Positions 10,244 through 18,974 of a DNA stretch of 64,000 nt are shown here, in pieces. Source of the DNA: Burkholderiales bacterium RIFOXYD12_FULL_59_19 (GTDB taxonomy: Bacteria > Pseudomonadota > Gammaproteobacteria > Burkholderiales > Burkholderiaceae_C); NCBI GenBank assembly GCA_001771065.1, contig MESQ01000069.1, forward strand, positions 1 to 64,000, read 5' to 3'. The notes under the pieces were generated by a model. The model saw only the letters and a list, made by a program, of their open reading frames with translations. It was not told where the DNA came from and ran no database searches. The first letter of the stretch is position 1. Each line of letters starts with the position of its first letter. Position numbers and translations under genes: made by a program.

Positions 10244-11555
10244 GAGCTTGTTAACAAATAACCTATTCAATCATCCTGACCGAATGCAGTAATTCCAGTC
10301 ACCATGAAATTCGTTGCGGTCAATTTTTATGTCTGCCATCTGTGCATCCGATATGACCAAACCTTTTGGATACTCGGCGGTGTCAAGTCCGGCTTGCACC
10401 GCTAACCCACTGCGCGTTTTGGTGTTGGCAATCAGGTTGACGATGACTTCATGGCTGACCAGCGGACGACCACGCCAATTCATGGTGATGAACGAGAAGA
10501 GACGATGTTCGATCTTGTTCCACTTGCTTGTGCCTGGTGGAAAGTGGTGGACATGAATGTCCATTCCAATTTCTTTGGCCAGTTGACTGAGTTCAAGTTT
10601 CCATAGGCGAACGCGATGCCCATTGCTGCCACCGCCATCAGCAGTGATGGTTAATTGTTTGGCTTGCGGGTAGCGCTCTTTGCCCATGCTCAACCACCAG
10701 CGTCGAATGGTTTGCACGGCAAATGCAGAGGTGTCATGGTCAGTGCCCACACTGACCCATGCCTCATCGGCTCCAATGTCGTAAACCCCGTACGGATTGG
10801 CGCGCCCGAGCTCCTTGTCAATGAAGTCGTGAACCTGAACTTTGTCAGGCTTACCACTGGGTAGCCACTCCTTCCCGGCATTCTTGAAGGTGCCGACCAA
10901 TTCCTTTTTCTTCGTATCCACCGATATCACTGGCTCGTTGGCTTGCAGAGCCGCTGTCACTGCTGCGTTGATATGCTCGAATTGGGCGTTGCGATCAGGA
11001 CTTTGATTGCCCTCCAATACCTTGACATTGGCCTGCAGGCTGTAGTTTTGACTTCTTAGAAGTTTGCCCACCACCACGTGGCTGACCTTGTGGCCTTTGG
11101 GTTTGAGTTCATCGGCCAGATTACGCAGACTCTTGCACGTCCAGCGCAGCGGTGACTGCGGATCACCTCGCGTGCTTGGCTCCACCAGAGCCAACAGGTC
11201 TGACAGCAAAGTTTCGTCCTTGGTCTCAAGTTTTTTGCGGCCTCCACCAGCTTGGCGTGTGCCCTGGACTGTCGGTGCAACCACTTGATTGTCAGAGCCG
11301 GCTGCCGCCTTCATGGCATCGATATCATTCATCCCGGCGGCGATGGTCAGACGTGAAACCCCTATTGCGGCTGACACAGCAGAAATACCACCGCGCCCCA
11401 AAATCTGGGCTTCTACGCCAACCAACAGCCGTCTCTGGCGTTCATTGAGCGTTTCATGCAGGACTTTCCAGCGTTGCGCTATAGGCGATTCGATTGGCAT
11501 GCATACGAGCGTATCCGATTAGCACTAAATGCACAAGTTATTTATTTACATATCC
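10244..11555 (-). mobile_element. ISAzo13-like insertion sequence (1312 bp)
   Basis: The element is bounded by imperfect 19-bp inverted repeats at 10244-10262 and 11537-11555 (13 of 19 positions match, sharing TGT and AAATAAC) and flanked by TTA on both sides (10241-10243 and 11556-11558), a likely 3-bp target duplication. It carries one intact transposase gene reading in the same direction as prfA and prmC. The exact ends rest on these repeats and could be off by a few bases. Confidence 0.75.
10271..11500 (-). CDS. ISAzo13 family DDE transposase
   Basis: This 409-residue transposase appears full length. The N-terminal part (about 1-130) is a helix-turn-helix region with GISAVSAAIGVSRLTI. 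The catalytic region has VISVDTKKKELVG with the first Asp, ITADGGGSNG with the second and PGTSKWNKIEHRLFSFI with the Glu, in the order and context of the ISAzo13/Rhodopirellula-type DDE domain. The frame has no internal stop, so the element may be active. The next native genes on either side are prmC and prfA. Confidence 0.9.
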   Translation of the reverse strand: MPIESPIAQRWKVLHETLNERQRRLLVGVEAQILGRGGISAVSAAIGVSRLTIAAGMNDIDAMKAAAGSDNQVVAPTVQGTRQAGGGRKKLETKDETLLSDLLALVEPSTRGDPQSPLRWTCKSLRNLADELKPKGHKVSHVVVGKLLRSQNYSLQANVKVLEGNQSPDRNAQFEHINAAVTAALQANEPVISVDTKKKELVGTFKNAGKEWLPSGKPDKVQVHDFIDKELGRANPYGVYDIGADEAWVSVGTDHDTSAFAVQTIRRWWLSMGKERYPQAKQLTITADGGGSNGHRVRLWKLELSQLAKEIGMDIHVHHFPPGTSKWNKIEHRLFSFITMNWRGRPLVSHEVIVNLIANTKTRSGLAVQAGLDTAEYPKGLVISDAQMADIKIDRNEFHGDWNYCIRSG

Positions 11556-11566
11556 TTAGTAGCAGT

Positions 11567-12661
11567 TCAGGCGTTGCGTTCGAGTGCTGCCAGTTGCGCC
11601 GCGGCTTCATGGGCTTGTAGCGCGTTCACCACATCGTCCAGATCACCTTCCAGGATGGAAAGCAGTTTGTACAGCGTCAGGTTGATGCGGTGGTCGGTGA
11701 GTCGACCTTGGGGGAAATTGTAGGTGCGGATGCGGTCGCTGCGGTCACCGCTGCCCACCAGACTTTTGCGTTCGGCGGCATCTTTGGCGGCGCGCTCGCT
11801 GCGGTCTTTTTCCTGAATGCGGGCCGTGAGTACCTTGAGGGCTTGTGCCTTGTTGCTGTGCTGGCTGCGGCCGTCCTGGCATTCGGCCACAATGCCGGTG
11901 GGCAGGTGGGTAATACGCACCGCAGAATCGGTTTTGTTGATGTGCTGGCCACCGGCGCCGCTGGCACGGTAGGTGTCAATGCGTAAATCCGACGGGTTGA
12001 TCTTGATGGCCTCAGTCTCGTCGGGCTCGGCCAGCACGGCCACGGTGCAGGCGCTGGTGTGGATGCGGCCCTGGGTTTCCGTGACCGGCACGCGTTGCAC
12101 GCGGTGGCCACCCGACTCGAATTTGAGGGCGCCATAGACATGGTCACCGTCGACCTTGATGACGACTTCTTTGTAGCCACCCAGCTCGCTGTTTGACTCG
12201 CTGATGATTTCAGGCTTCCAGCCGCGGCGCTCGCAATAACGCAGGTACATGCGCGCCAGATCGGCGGCAAACAGGGCCGATTCGTCACCGCCGGTACCCG
12301 CTCGAATTTCTACAAAGGCATTGCGTGCGTCATCGGGGTCTTTGGGCAGCAGCATGCGCTGCAGTTCGGCTTCAAGCTGCTGCAACTCGGCATGGGCGTC
12401 ATCCATTTCTTCCTGGGCCAGTGCCGCCATTTCAGCGTCGTCCGTGCTGCTGGTTAGCAGTTCCTGGCCTGCGGTCAAGTCAGCCTCGCGCCGTTGGTAA
12501 CGTTGCCAGCGGTTCGCCACGGCGGCCACCTCGGTGTGTTCGCGTGACAGCAGCAGAAATTGCGCCATGTCGCTCATGATGTCGGGGCGCGACAGCAAAA
12601 ACTCCAGCTCGCCCAGACGATCGGCATAACGGGCAAGTTGTTGGCGGAGAAAGGATTTCAT
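11567..12661 (-). CDS. prfA: Peptide chain release factor 1
   Basis: RF1 ends translation at UAA and UAG. The 364-residue protein has the GGQ peptidyl-hydrolysis motif in [19 protein letters not shown]. The N-terminal domain ([16 protein letters not shown]) and the C-terminal helical region are complete. Its 3' end is 8 bases from the target duplication of the insertion sequence. Upstream is hemA, separated by 148 bases with several inverted repeats. Confidence 0.96.
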   Translation of the reverse strand: MKSFLRQQLARYADRLGELEFLLSRPDIMSDMAQFLLLSREHTEVAAVANRWQRYQRREADLTAGQELLTSSTDDAEMAALAQEEMDDAHAELQQLEAELQRMLLPKDPDDARNAFVEIRAGTGGDESALFAADLARMYLRYCERRGWKPEIISESNSELGGYKEVVIKVDGDHVYGALKFESGGHRVQRVPVTETQGRIHTSACTVAVLAEPDETEAIKINPSDLRIDTYRASGAGGQHINKTDSAVRITHLPTGIVAECQDGRSQHSNKAQALKVLTARIQEKDRSERAAKDAAERKSLVGSGDRSDRIRTYNFPQGRLTDHRINLTLYKLLSILEGDLDDVVNALQAHEAAAQLAALERNA

Positions 12662-12809
12662 TGGCGTTGCGAAGATGATGGCAGGGATAGGGTGAGGCCG
12701 GACACTGCGTCGGGTCTATTGTCATTTCGATCGCAGTGTGACCATCCATGGTGTCCGGATTGGCCATGTCGCTGCGTTGACCACAATGACAAAGTGGCAG
12801 GCAGCGCCG
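12662..12809 (-). other. hemA-prfA spacer with competing inverted repeats
   Basis: This 148-base gap holds three 8-bp inverted repeats: CCGGACAC/GTGTCCGG (12698-12705, 12751-12758), ACACTGCG/CGCAGTGT (12702-12709, 12732-12739) and TTGTCATT/AATGACAA (12719-12726, 12785-12792). The first two share bases and cannot form together. No T run marks a simple terminator. It may be a structured leader of prfA. Confidence 0.4.
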
Positions 12810-14069
12810 CTAACGCTCTTTGCGCAAAAAGAAATGTTGCACTGCGGCGCTGGCGCGCTCGCGGGTATGGCTGTCGCCGCCACGTAATTCTGCCATGGCA
12901 CCGTGCAGCATTTTTTGTGTCAAACCCTTGCTGAGGGCTTCCAGTACGGCATCGACGTCTTCGCCTTTGGCCAGTAGCTTGCGGGCGCGCGCGATCTCGT
13001 TGGCGCGCCATTCATCGGCCTGTGCGTTGAGTTGCTGGATCAGCGGCACCGTGTTGCGCTGTTCGATCCAGTGCAGGAAGCTTTGTACCCCGGCATCCAC
13101 AATGGCTTCGGCTTGGGCCACGGCGGCTTGCCGATTGGCTTGCGCGGTTTGCACCACACCGGCCAGGTCGTCCACAGTGTAGAGATAGACATCTTCCAGT
13201 GCCTTGACCTCAATCTCGATGTCGCGTGGTACCGCCAGATCGACCATGAACATGGGCCGGCGCCGGCGCGTTTTGAGTGCACGTTCGACCGAGCCCAGGC
13301 CGATCAGTGGCAGGGTGCTGGCCGTACAACTGATGACCGCGTCAAATTCATGCAAGCGATCCGGCAGGTCGGCCAGACGCATCACTTCGGCACCAAATTT
13401 GGCAGCGAGCTCTTCTCCACGCGACAGGGTGCGGTTGGCAATTGCGATACTTTTTGGGTTTTTGGCGGCAAAGTGGGTGGCGCACAGGTCGATCATCTCG
13501 CCGGCACCCACAAACAAAACTTTCACCTCACTCAAGTCCTCAAACAGCTGCCCAGCCAGGCGCACGGCGGCGGCGGCCATGCTGATGGAGTGGGCGCCGA
13601 TTTCGGTCGAGGTGCGGACTTCCTTGGCCACCGCAAATGAGCGCTGAAAGAGCTGGCTCAGGGTGGTGCCCAGGGCGCCAGCGGCCTCGGCAGCACGCAC
13701 GGCATCTTTGATCTGGCCCAGGATCTGCGGCTCACCCAGGACCATTGAATCGAGTCCACTGGCGACCCGAAAGGCGTGCCGTGCCGCCAGGCCATCGTTG
13801 AGCGTGTAGGAATGGGCGCGCAACAGGTCAGCAGGCACGCCACCACATTGCGCCAGCCAGGCCAGTGTGGGCTCCAACTGGGCTTGTTCACCGGCGCAAT
13901 AAATTTCGGTGCGATTGCAGGTGGAAATCAGGGCCGCCTCAGGCACGCGGGTCAAGGCCCCGCGCAAGGCATGTAAAGTGGGTTCAATCTGGTCGATGGC
14001 GAACGCGAACCGACCGCGCAGATCGAGCGGTGCGGTGGTGTGATTGATGCCTAATGCCCAGACTGCCAT
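12810..14069 (-). CDS. hemA: Glutamyl-tRNA reductase
   Basis: HemA reduces glutamyl-tRNA to glutamate-1-semialdehyde, the first committed step of C5-pathway tetrapyrrole synthesis. The 419-residue protein has the catalytic Cys in LISTCNRTEIYC (about residue 51), the GLDSMVLGEPQILGQIKDA substrate loop and the NADPH-binding VLFVGAGEMI segment near 190, followed by the C-terminal dimerisation helices. The ATG at 14069 (MAVWALGINHTTAP) is the standard start. It heads the hemA-prfA-prmC-slyX-grxD series. Confidence 0.96.
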   Translation of the reverse strand: MAVWALGINHTTAPLDLRGRFAFAIDQIEPTLHALRGALTRVPEAALISTCNRTEIYCAGEQAQLEPTLAWLAQCGGVPADLLRAHSYTLNDGLAARHAFRVASGLDSMVLGEPQILGQIKDAVRAAEAAGALGTTLSQLFQRSFAVAKEVRTSTEIGAHSISMAAAAVRLAGQLFEDLSEVKVLFVGAGEMIDLCATHFAAKNPKSIAIANRTLSRGEELAAKFGAEVMRLADLPDRLHEFDAVISCTASTLPLIGLGSVERALKTRRRRPMFMVDLAVPRDIEIEVKALEDVYLYTVDDLAGVVQTAQANRQAAVAQAEAIVDAGVQSFLHWIEQRNTVPLIQQLNAQADEWRANEIARARKLLAKGEDVDAVLEALSKGLTQKMLHGAMAELRGGDSHTRERASAAVQHFFLRKER

Positions 14070-14140
14070 GCTCGAATTATAAAATCAGCCGCTATGTGCT
14101 TTGACCTGTATCATTTTTTCTTTTCCCCTGGGGTTCGCTG

Positions 14141-14410
14141 ATGGATGTGCTGGCGTTGTTGAACCATGCTGCTAATTTTGCTGCCCCCGCTTTCTGGCTG
14201 GCCTTGCTGCTGCCTTGGTTGGGCCGATTCCTGACAGGCAAAAGGGCCTCGGCCTTTTCACGCCCAGCGCAGTTTGGGCTCATTTTCCTGGCTGGCCTGG
14301 TGGTGCTGGCCATCGGCCTGTTGCTGTTGGGCCAGGATGGCAAGATGCTGACCTATCTGGCCCTGGTGGCCACGGCCGCCAGCGGCCAATGGCTTATCCG
14401 CAAGGGCTGA
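14141..14410 (+). CDS. Small membrane protein of unknown function
   Basis: This 89-residue protein is highly hydrophobic, with three likely membrane segments: about residues 13-30, 45-65 and 69-84. I do not recognise the family. The ATG at 14141 follows a TTCGCTG with no strong ribosome binding site. It is divergent from hemA and its last 17 bases overlap the convergent 3' end of ugpQ. Even hydrophobic codon use and the divergent position support a real gene, but not strongly. Confidence 0.5.
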   Translation: MDVLALLNHAANFAAPAFWLALLLPWLGRFLTGKRASAFSRPAQFGLIFLAGLVVLAIGLLLLGQDGKMLTYLALVATAASGQWLIRKG

Positions 14411-15164
14411 CAGGCGTCAACAGGTCGACCCGGTCGGTGATGATGCCATCAACGCCTAGGTCCAGCAGGCGCCGGGCGGTCGCTTCATCGTTGACAGTGT
14501 AGCTCAGGGTCTTGAAGCCAGCGCTTTTGGCTTGCGTCAGGCTGACCTGATTCCACAACACGTGGTCGCAGATGATGGCGACACAGCCCAGGTGGCGCGC
14601 GGTTTCCAGCCAGCCAGGCCAAAGCGCATCGAGCAGCAAACCGCGCGGCAACTTGGGCTGCGCCGCCATGGCAGCTTCCAGGGCCGGCACCTGAAACGAC
14701 GTCAGCAGTGGTGGCATGCTGGCGTTTTGCCACAGCCTTGCGGCGTGCCGGGCCACCACCTCACCCGTTTGGCGTTCCAGGCCGGGCGTGGGTTTGATCT
14801 CGATGTTCAAAAAATACGCATTGCGCAAGCAGTAGCGGGCAATGGCTTCAAAAGTGGGCAAAGGTTCGCCAGCAAAGCTGCGTGAATGCCAACTGCCGGC
14901 ATCTAACTGTGCCAGCGCGGACCAGGGATGGTTGCCACCGGTCATGTCCGCCCCCAGCTTGTCAGCGGCATTGGTGGTGCGCGTCAAGCTGTCATCATGC
15001 AGCAAAAAGGGGACGCCGTCGCTGCTCAGTTTGACATCGCACTCGAACATGCGATAACCATGGCTGGCCCCCAGCCGAAAGGCAGCTAGGGTGTTTTCAG
15101 GGGCCAGTTTGCCGGCGCCACGGTGGGCGATCCAGCGCGGGTAGGGCCAACGGGTGCGCTGCAT
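14394..15164 (-). CDS. ugpQ: Glycerophosphodiester phosphodiesterase
   Basis: The enzyme hydrolyses glycerophosphodiesters to glycerol-3-phosphate and an alcohol. The 256-residue protein has the GDPD core: HRGA at residues 14-17, PENT with Glu23, ECDV with Glu41 and Asp43, and LLHDDSLTRTTN with His56. No signal peptide is seen, so it is cytoplasmic like E. coli UgpQ. It lies 11 bases downstream of lysS on the same strand and is probably cotranscribed. Confidence 0.9.
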   Translation of the reverse strand: MQRTRWPYPRWIAHRGAGKLAPENTLAAFRLGASHGYRMFECDVKLSSDGVPFLLHDDSLTRTTNAADKLGADMTGGNHPWSALAQLDAGSWHSRSFAGEPLPTFEAIARYCLRNAYFLNIEIKPTPGLERQTGEVVARHAARLWQNASMPPLLTSFQVPALEAAMAAQPKLPRGLLLDALWPGWLETARHLGCVAIICDHVLWNQVSLTQAKSAGFKTLSYTVNDEATARRLLDLGVDGIITDRVDLLTPVSPCG

Positions 15165-15175
15165 GGTTTGTTGTC

Positions 15176-16750
15176 TCAGGCTTCGCGGCGCAGGGCCGGG
15201 AACAGGATGACGTCACGAATACTGCTGCTGTCGGTCAGCAGCATCATCAATCGGTCCAGTCCGACGCCGCAGCCGCCGGTGGGCGGCATGCCGTACTCCA
15301 GGGCGCGAATGAAGTCGTGGTCGTAATACATGGCTTCGTCGTCACCGTCATCCTTGGCGGCGACCTGGGCCTGGAAGCGGGCCGCTTGCTCCTCGGCATC
15401 ATTCAACTCCGAGAAGCCATTGCCGAATTCGCGGCCGGTGATGTAGAGCTCAAAGCGCTCGGTCACGCCTGGCTTGTGGTCGCTGGCGCGCGCCAGCGGT
15501 GAGATTTCTACCGGGTGTTCGCAAATAAAGGTGGGTTGCCACAGTTGCTCTTCCACGGTTTCTTCAAAGTACATGACTTGCAGGCTGGGCAGCGAACGGC
15601 TGGAGAGTTTGTTTTTAGCCTCGGTCAGACCGAGTTTGCGCAATGCGTTGATGAGCCAGGCGGCATTGTCCACCTTCAGGCCCAGGCTGGGGTCGTTGTC
15701 GTCCAGGGGCTGGGCCGCATCGGTATATTTGCAGATGGCTTCGTGGATGGTCAGGCGTTCAAACGACCTGGACAGATCGACGGCCCTGCCGCCGTAGCTC
15801 AGGTGTAACGAGCCGACCGCCTTGTGGGCGGCATCGCGGATCAAGGCCTCGGTGAAGGTCATCAGGTCCTGGTAGTCCCAGTACGCGGCATAAAACTCCA
15901 TCATGGTGAATTCAGGGTTGTGTCGCACGCTGATACCTTCGTTGCGGAAGCTGCGGTTGATTTCGAACACGCGGTCGAAGCCGCCGACGATCAGGCGCTT
16001 GAGGTAGAGCTCGGGTGCAATCCGCAAAAACATCTGCTGGTCCAGCGCATTGTGGTGCGTGCTGAAGGGCTTGGCGTTGGCGCCTCCGGGGATCGGGTGC
16101 AGCATGGGTGTTTCAACTTCGAGGAAGTTGTGCGCCACCATGAATTCGCGAATGCCACTGACTGCCTTGCTGCGCGCCATGAAGCGTTTGCGGGTGTCTT
16201 CGTCGGTCATCAGATCGACATAACGCTGGCGGTATTTGATCTCCTGGTCGGCCATGCCATGAAACTTGTCAGGCATTGGGCGCAGGCTTTTGGTTAACAG
16301 GCGGACGCTGCTGGCGTGAATCGAGAGCTCGCCGGTCTTGGTCTTGAAGATCAGGCCTTCGACCGCCACGATGTCGCCCAGGTCCCAATGTTTGAAGGCG
16401 GCGTAGACGTCGACCCCCACGTCTTCGCCTTTGATGTAGATCTGGATCCGCCCGGTGCTGTCTTGCAGCGTGGCAAAACTGGCCTTGCCCATGACACGTT
16501 TGAGCATCATGCGCCCTGCCACTTTGGCCCTGGCGCCTTGTTCAATCAAGCCCTCGGGTGTTTGCCCGACGTGCGCAGCAAACAGGTCGGCGGCATGGTC
16601 GGCGGGCTTGAAATCGTTCGGGAAGGCAACGCCTTTGCCCTCAAGCTGCGCCTGACGCAGGGCTTTCAGTTTCTCGCGCCGCTCCAGGATCAACTGGTTT
16701 TCATCCTGCGGGACGGGATTGGGTGAGGGGGCGGTGGTGTGGTCAGGCAT
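15176..16750 (-). CDS. lysS: Lysyl-tRNA synthetase, class II
   Basis: This 524-residue synthetase has an N-terminal OB-fold anticodon-binding domain (about 75-190, with [14 protein letters not shown]) and the class II catalytic domain. Motif 2 is visible as [20 protein letters not shown] and motif 3 as [13 protein letters not shown] near the C-terminus. A short charged N-terminal extension precedes the OB fold. ATG at 16750. It is divergent from yggT. Confidence 0.96.
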   Translation of the reverse strand: MPDHTTAPSPNPVPQDENQLILERREKLKALRQAQLEGKGVAFPNDFKPADHAADLFAAHVGQTPEGLIEQGARAKVAGRMMLKRVMGKASFATLQDSTGRIQIYIKGEDVGVDVYAAFKHWDLGDIVAVEGLIFKTKTGELSIHASSVRLLTKSLRPMPDKFHGMADQEIKYRQRYVDLMTDEDTRKRFMARSKAVSGIREFMVAHNFLEVETPMLHPIPGGANAKPFSTHHNALDQQMFLRIAPELYLKRLIVGGFDRVFEINRSFRNEGISVRHNPEFTMMEFYAAYWDYQDLMTFTEALIRDAAHKAVGSLHLSYGGRAVDLSRSFERLTIHEAICKYTDAAQPLDDNDPSLGLKVDNAAWLINALRKLGLTEAKNKLSSRSLPSLQVMYFEETVEEQLWQPTFICEHPVEISPLARASDHKPGVTERFELYITGREFGNGFSELNDAEEQAARFQAQVAAKDDGDDEAMYYDHDFIRALEYGMPPTGGCGVGLDRLMMLLTDSSSIRDVILFPALRREA

Positions 16751-16888
16751 GTGGGTGATTCATAAAAGCTGCATTTAAGCCGTCAGGCGGGCAGCAAAAA
16801 ATAGGCGGTTTTGACAGAACATCAGATTTTAAGAGCTAGCGCGCCTGTCGTTATCATTGCCTCTGCTTCTCAACCCTGCATTGATGCC

Positions 16889-17449
16889 ATGTTTTATCAG
16901 ATTATTTCCCTGTTGCTAGAGGTCGTGGTGGGCGTTGTTGGCGGTGCCTGCTTGTTGCGGCTGTACATGCAGTTTCTGCGTATTCCCATGTCGGCAGGCT
17001 CGGGTAACCCGCTGGGTCGCTTTGTATTTGCACTGACCGACTGGATTGTGCTGCCGCTGCGGCGTGTGTTGCCGTCGCTTGGTGCGCTGGATACCGCGAG
17101 TTTGGTTGCAGCTTTTGTGCTGCAGCTGGCCAAATTCGTCCTGCTGTGGCTCATTGCGGGCGCCGGTGGCGGTTTCTTTGTTTTGCCGGTGTTGGCGGTG
17201 TTTGGCTTGCTGAGCATGGCCATTTCTGGCTTGACGGTGGCCGTGATTGTTTATGCCGTGTTGTCCTGGGTGCCCACGTCGTCGGTCATCAGCGGGCTGA
17301 TGGCGCGCCTGGTTGATCCCCTGTTAACCCCTATCCGCCGTGTCTTGCCGTTGGTGGGTGGTATTGACTTGTCACCATTGGCGCTGCTGTTGCTGCTGCA
17401 AGTGGCCGCGATTGTGCTCGGGAGCTTACAAAGAGGTGCCCTTTTCTGA
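16889..17449 (+). CDS. YggT family membrane protein
   Basis: This 186-residue inner-membrane protein has the two tandem YggT repeats typical of the family. Each has two helices followed by a D-P-L-L-T-P-I-R-R type motif; the second is seen as LVDPLLTPIRRVLP. YggT proteins are of unclear function, linked to osmotic stress and to cell-division loci. ATG at 16889 (MFYQIISLLLEVVVG) is chosen because the in-frame upstream part has no family similarity. Its last 24 bases overlap the convergent GGDEF gene. Confidence 0.85.
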   Translation: MFYQIISLLLEVVVGVVGGACLLRLYMQFLRIPMSAGSGNPLGRFVFALTDWIVLPLRRVLPSLGALDTASLVAAFVLQLAKFVLLWLIAGAGGGFFVLPVLAVFGLLSMAISGLTVAVIVYAVLSWVPTSSVISGLMARLVDPLLTPIRRVLPLVGGIDLSPLALLLLLQVAAIVLGSLQRGALF

Positions 17450-18847
17450 ATTGGCGTCATAAAAATGCACTTGATTGCGGCCTTTGTGTTTGGCTTGGTA
17501 CATGGCCATATCTGCCTGTTGCACGAGTTGATCCTTGCTGACCTGCGCACCAAAAAACAAAACTACGCCAATCGATGCCGCGCAGCGGTGTTGTACCGGG
17601 GACTGACCCTCGGTTGAGGGTGTCAGTACATAAGGCGTACACAAGGCAGCCCGTATTTTTTCCGCAACGTGCCTGGCTTGCGCCGTCGCCTGACCCGTAT
17701 CACTGTTCAGACCCTGGAGCATCACGACAAATTCGTCGCCGCCGATACGGGCCACGGTGTCGACTTCGCGGACACAGCTTCTGAGCCGTTTGGCAACTTC
17801 GATCAGCAGCAGGTCGCCCATGTCGTGGCCGTATCGGTCGTTGAGCGGTTTGAAGTTGTCGAGGTCCAGGAACATCACGGCGCCATGGAACACATTTCGT
17901 TTGCTGACGGAAAGGGTTTGATGGAGTCGGTCATTCAACAGCCTGCGGTTGGGCAGGGCGGTGAGTGGGTCATGAAACGCCAGTTGGTAAACCTGATCTT
18001 CCAACAATTTGCGTTCTGTGATGTCTCGGGTAATGGCCAGATGTTCGATTGCACCGTCGTCTTGCATCGGCACCGCATGGGTTTCCAGCCAACGATGGGT
18101 GCCTTTGAGTCCTTTAATTTCAAATGTCAGGGTGGCAGTTTCGCCTGCCATGATGCGTTGATGCAAAAGCTTGAAAGCCGCCTGGTAGTCGGGCAACAGA
18201 AGATTTTGCAGTGATTTTCCCAGTATCTGGCCGGGATGCTCTGCCTCCATCATGGACAGGCCGGCTTTGTTAATTTGTATCAGATGACCGTTGGCATCAA
18301 GGATGTAAACGCATTCCGGCTCGGCTTCAATGATGGTTCGCAGCCGGGTCTCGCTCTCCAATAGCTTGGCCTTGGCGAGTTCGGTTTCGGCAATTTGATG
18401 TTGGAGCAGGTCACGCTGGTATTCCAGCTCTTTCCGCAAGCGCTCACGCTCCAGTAAATTGCGGATGCGTTGGCGTGCCACCGCCACATTAAAGGGCTTG
18501 GTAATGTAATCCGCGGCCCCAAGCAGCAGGCCCTTTTCTTCCGATTCGTAGTCATTCAAGGCGGTGACGAAAATCACGGGCACATCTTTGAGTCTGGGTT
18601 CTTCCTTGAGCAGGCGGCAGGCTTCATAACCGTTCAAATCCCGCATCATGATGTCCAGCAGGATCAAATCCGGCACCGTGGCACGCGCCAACGCAAGCCC
18701 TATGGCGCCTGATGTTGCCGTTTGCAAATCAAAGTCCTGGGACAGGGCATTGCCCAGCATCATGAGATTGACCGGGGTGTCATCGATGATCAAAATCAGC
18801 GGTTTGCGGGAAGACATACGTGAATCTGGCAGGGTTTGGGTGGTCAT
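17426..18847 (-). CDS. Response regulator with PAS and GGDEF domains (diguanylate cyclase)
   Basis: This protein of about 473 residues has a receiver domain with acidic D22/D23, phosphoacceptor D65 (LILLDIMM), T95 and K117 (TKPFN), a short coiled linker, a PAS sensor domain (about 175-290) and a GGDEF domain with an intact GGDEF at 369-373. An RxxD inhibitory site (REVD) lies five residues before GGDEF, so product feedback by c-di-GMP is expected. No EAL domain or histidine kinase is adjacent. The start is uncertain: ATGs at 18847 and 18817 are both possible. Confidence 0.88.
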   Translation of the reverse strand: MTTQTLPDSRMSSRKPLILIIDDTPVNLMMLGNALSQDFDLQTATSGAIGLALARATVPDLILLDIMMRDLNGYEACRLLKEEPRLKDVPVIFVTALNDYESEEKGLLLGAADYITKPFNVAVARQRIRNLLERERLRKELEYQRDLLQHQIAETELAKAKLLESETRLRTIIEAEPECVYILDANGHLIQINKAGLSMMEAEHPGQILGKSLQNLLLPDYQAAFKLLHQRIMAGETATLTFEIKGLKGTHRWLETHAVPMQDDGAIEHLAITRDITERKLLEDQVYQLAFHDPLTALPNRRLLNDRLHQTLSVSKRNVFHGAVMFLDLDNFKPLNDRYGHDMGDLLLIEVAKRLRSCVREVDTVARIGGDEFVVMLQGLNSDTGQATAQARHVAEKIRAALCTPYVLTPSTEGQSPVQHRCAASIGVVLFFGAQVSKDQLVQQADMAMYQAKHKGRNQVHFYDANSEKGTSL

Positions 18848-18924
18848 CTGGGCGATTGTTGAGTCATGATGGTGGGCATTTATAGTAGACGATCCCAAAC
18901 CTGTGCGTAAATTCTGTTCACAAA

Positions 18925-18956
18925 AAAGCCCGCTGACTTTTCAATCAGCGGGCTTT
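18925..18956 (-). terminator. Intrinsic terminator downstream of the DEAD-box helicase gene
   Basis: AAAGCCCGCTGA and TCAGCGGGCTTT form a perfect 12-bp stem with an 8-base loop. Read on the minus strand the stem is followed by TTTTTGTG. It lies 19 bases beyond the helicase stop codon. Confidence 0.85.
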
Positions 18957-18974
18957 GTCAACTGGCCGGTCTAA

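Noticed and set aside
10231..10257. TTG start extending prmC by nine codons
   Set aside because: The extension lies partly in the inverted repeat of the insertion sequence, so it cannot be the native start.
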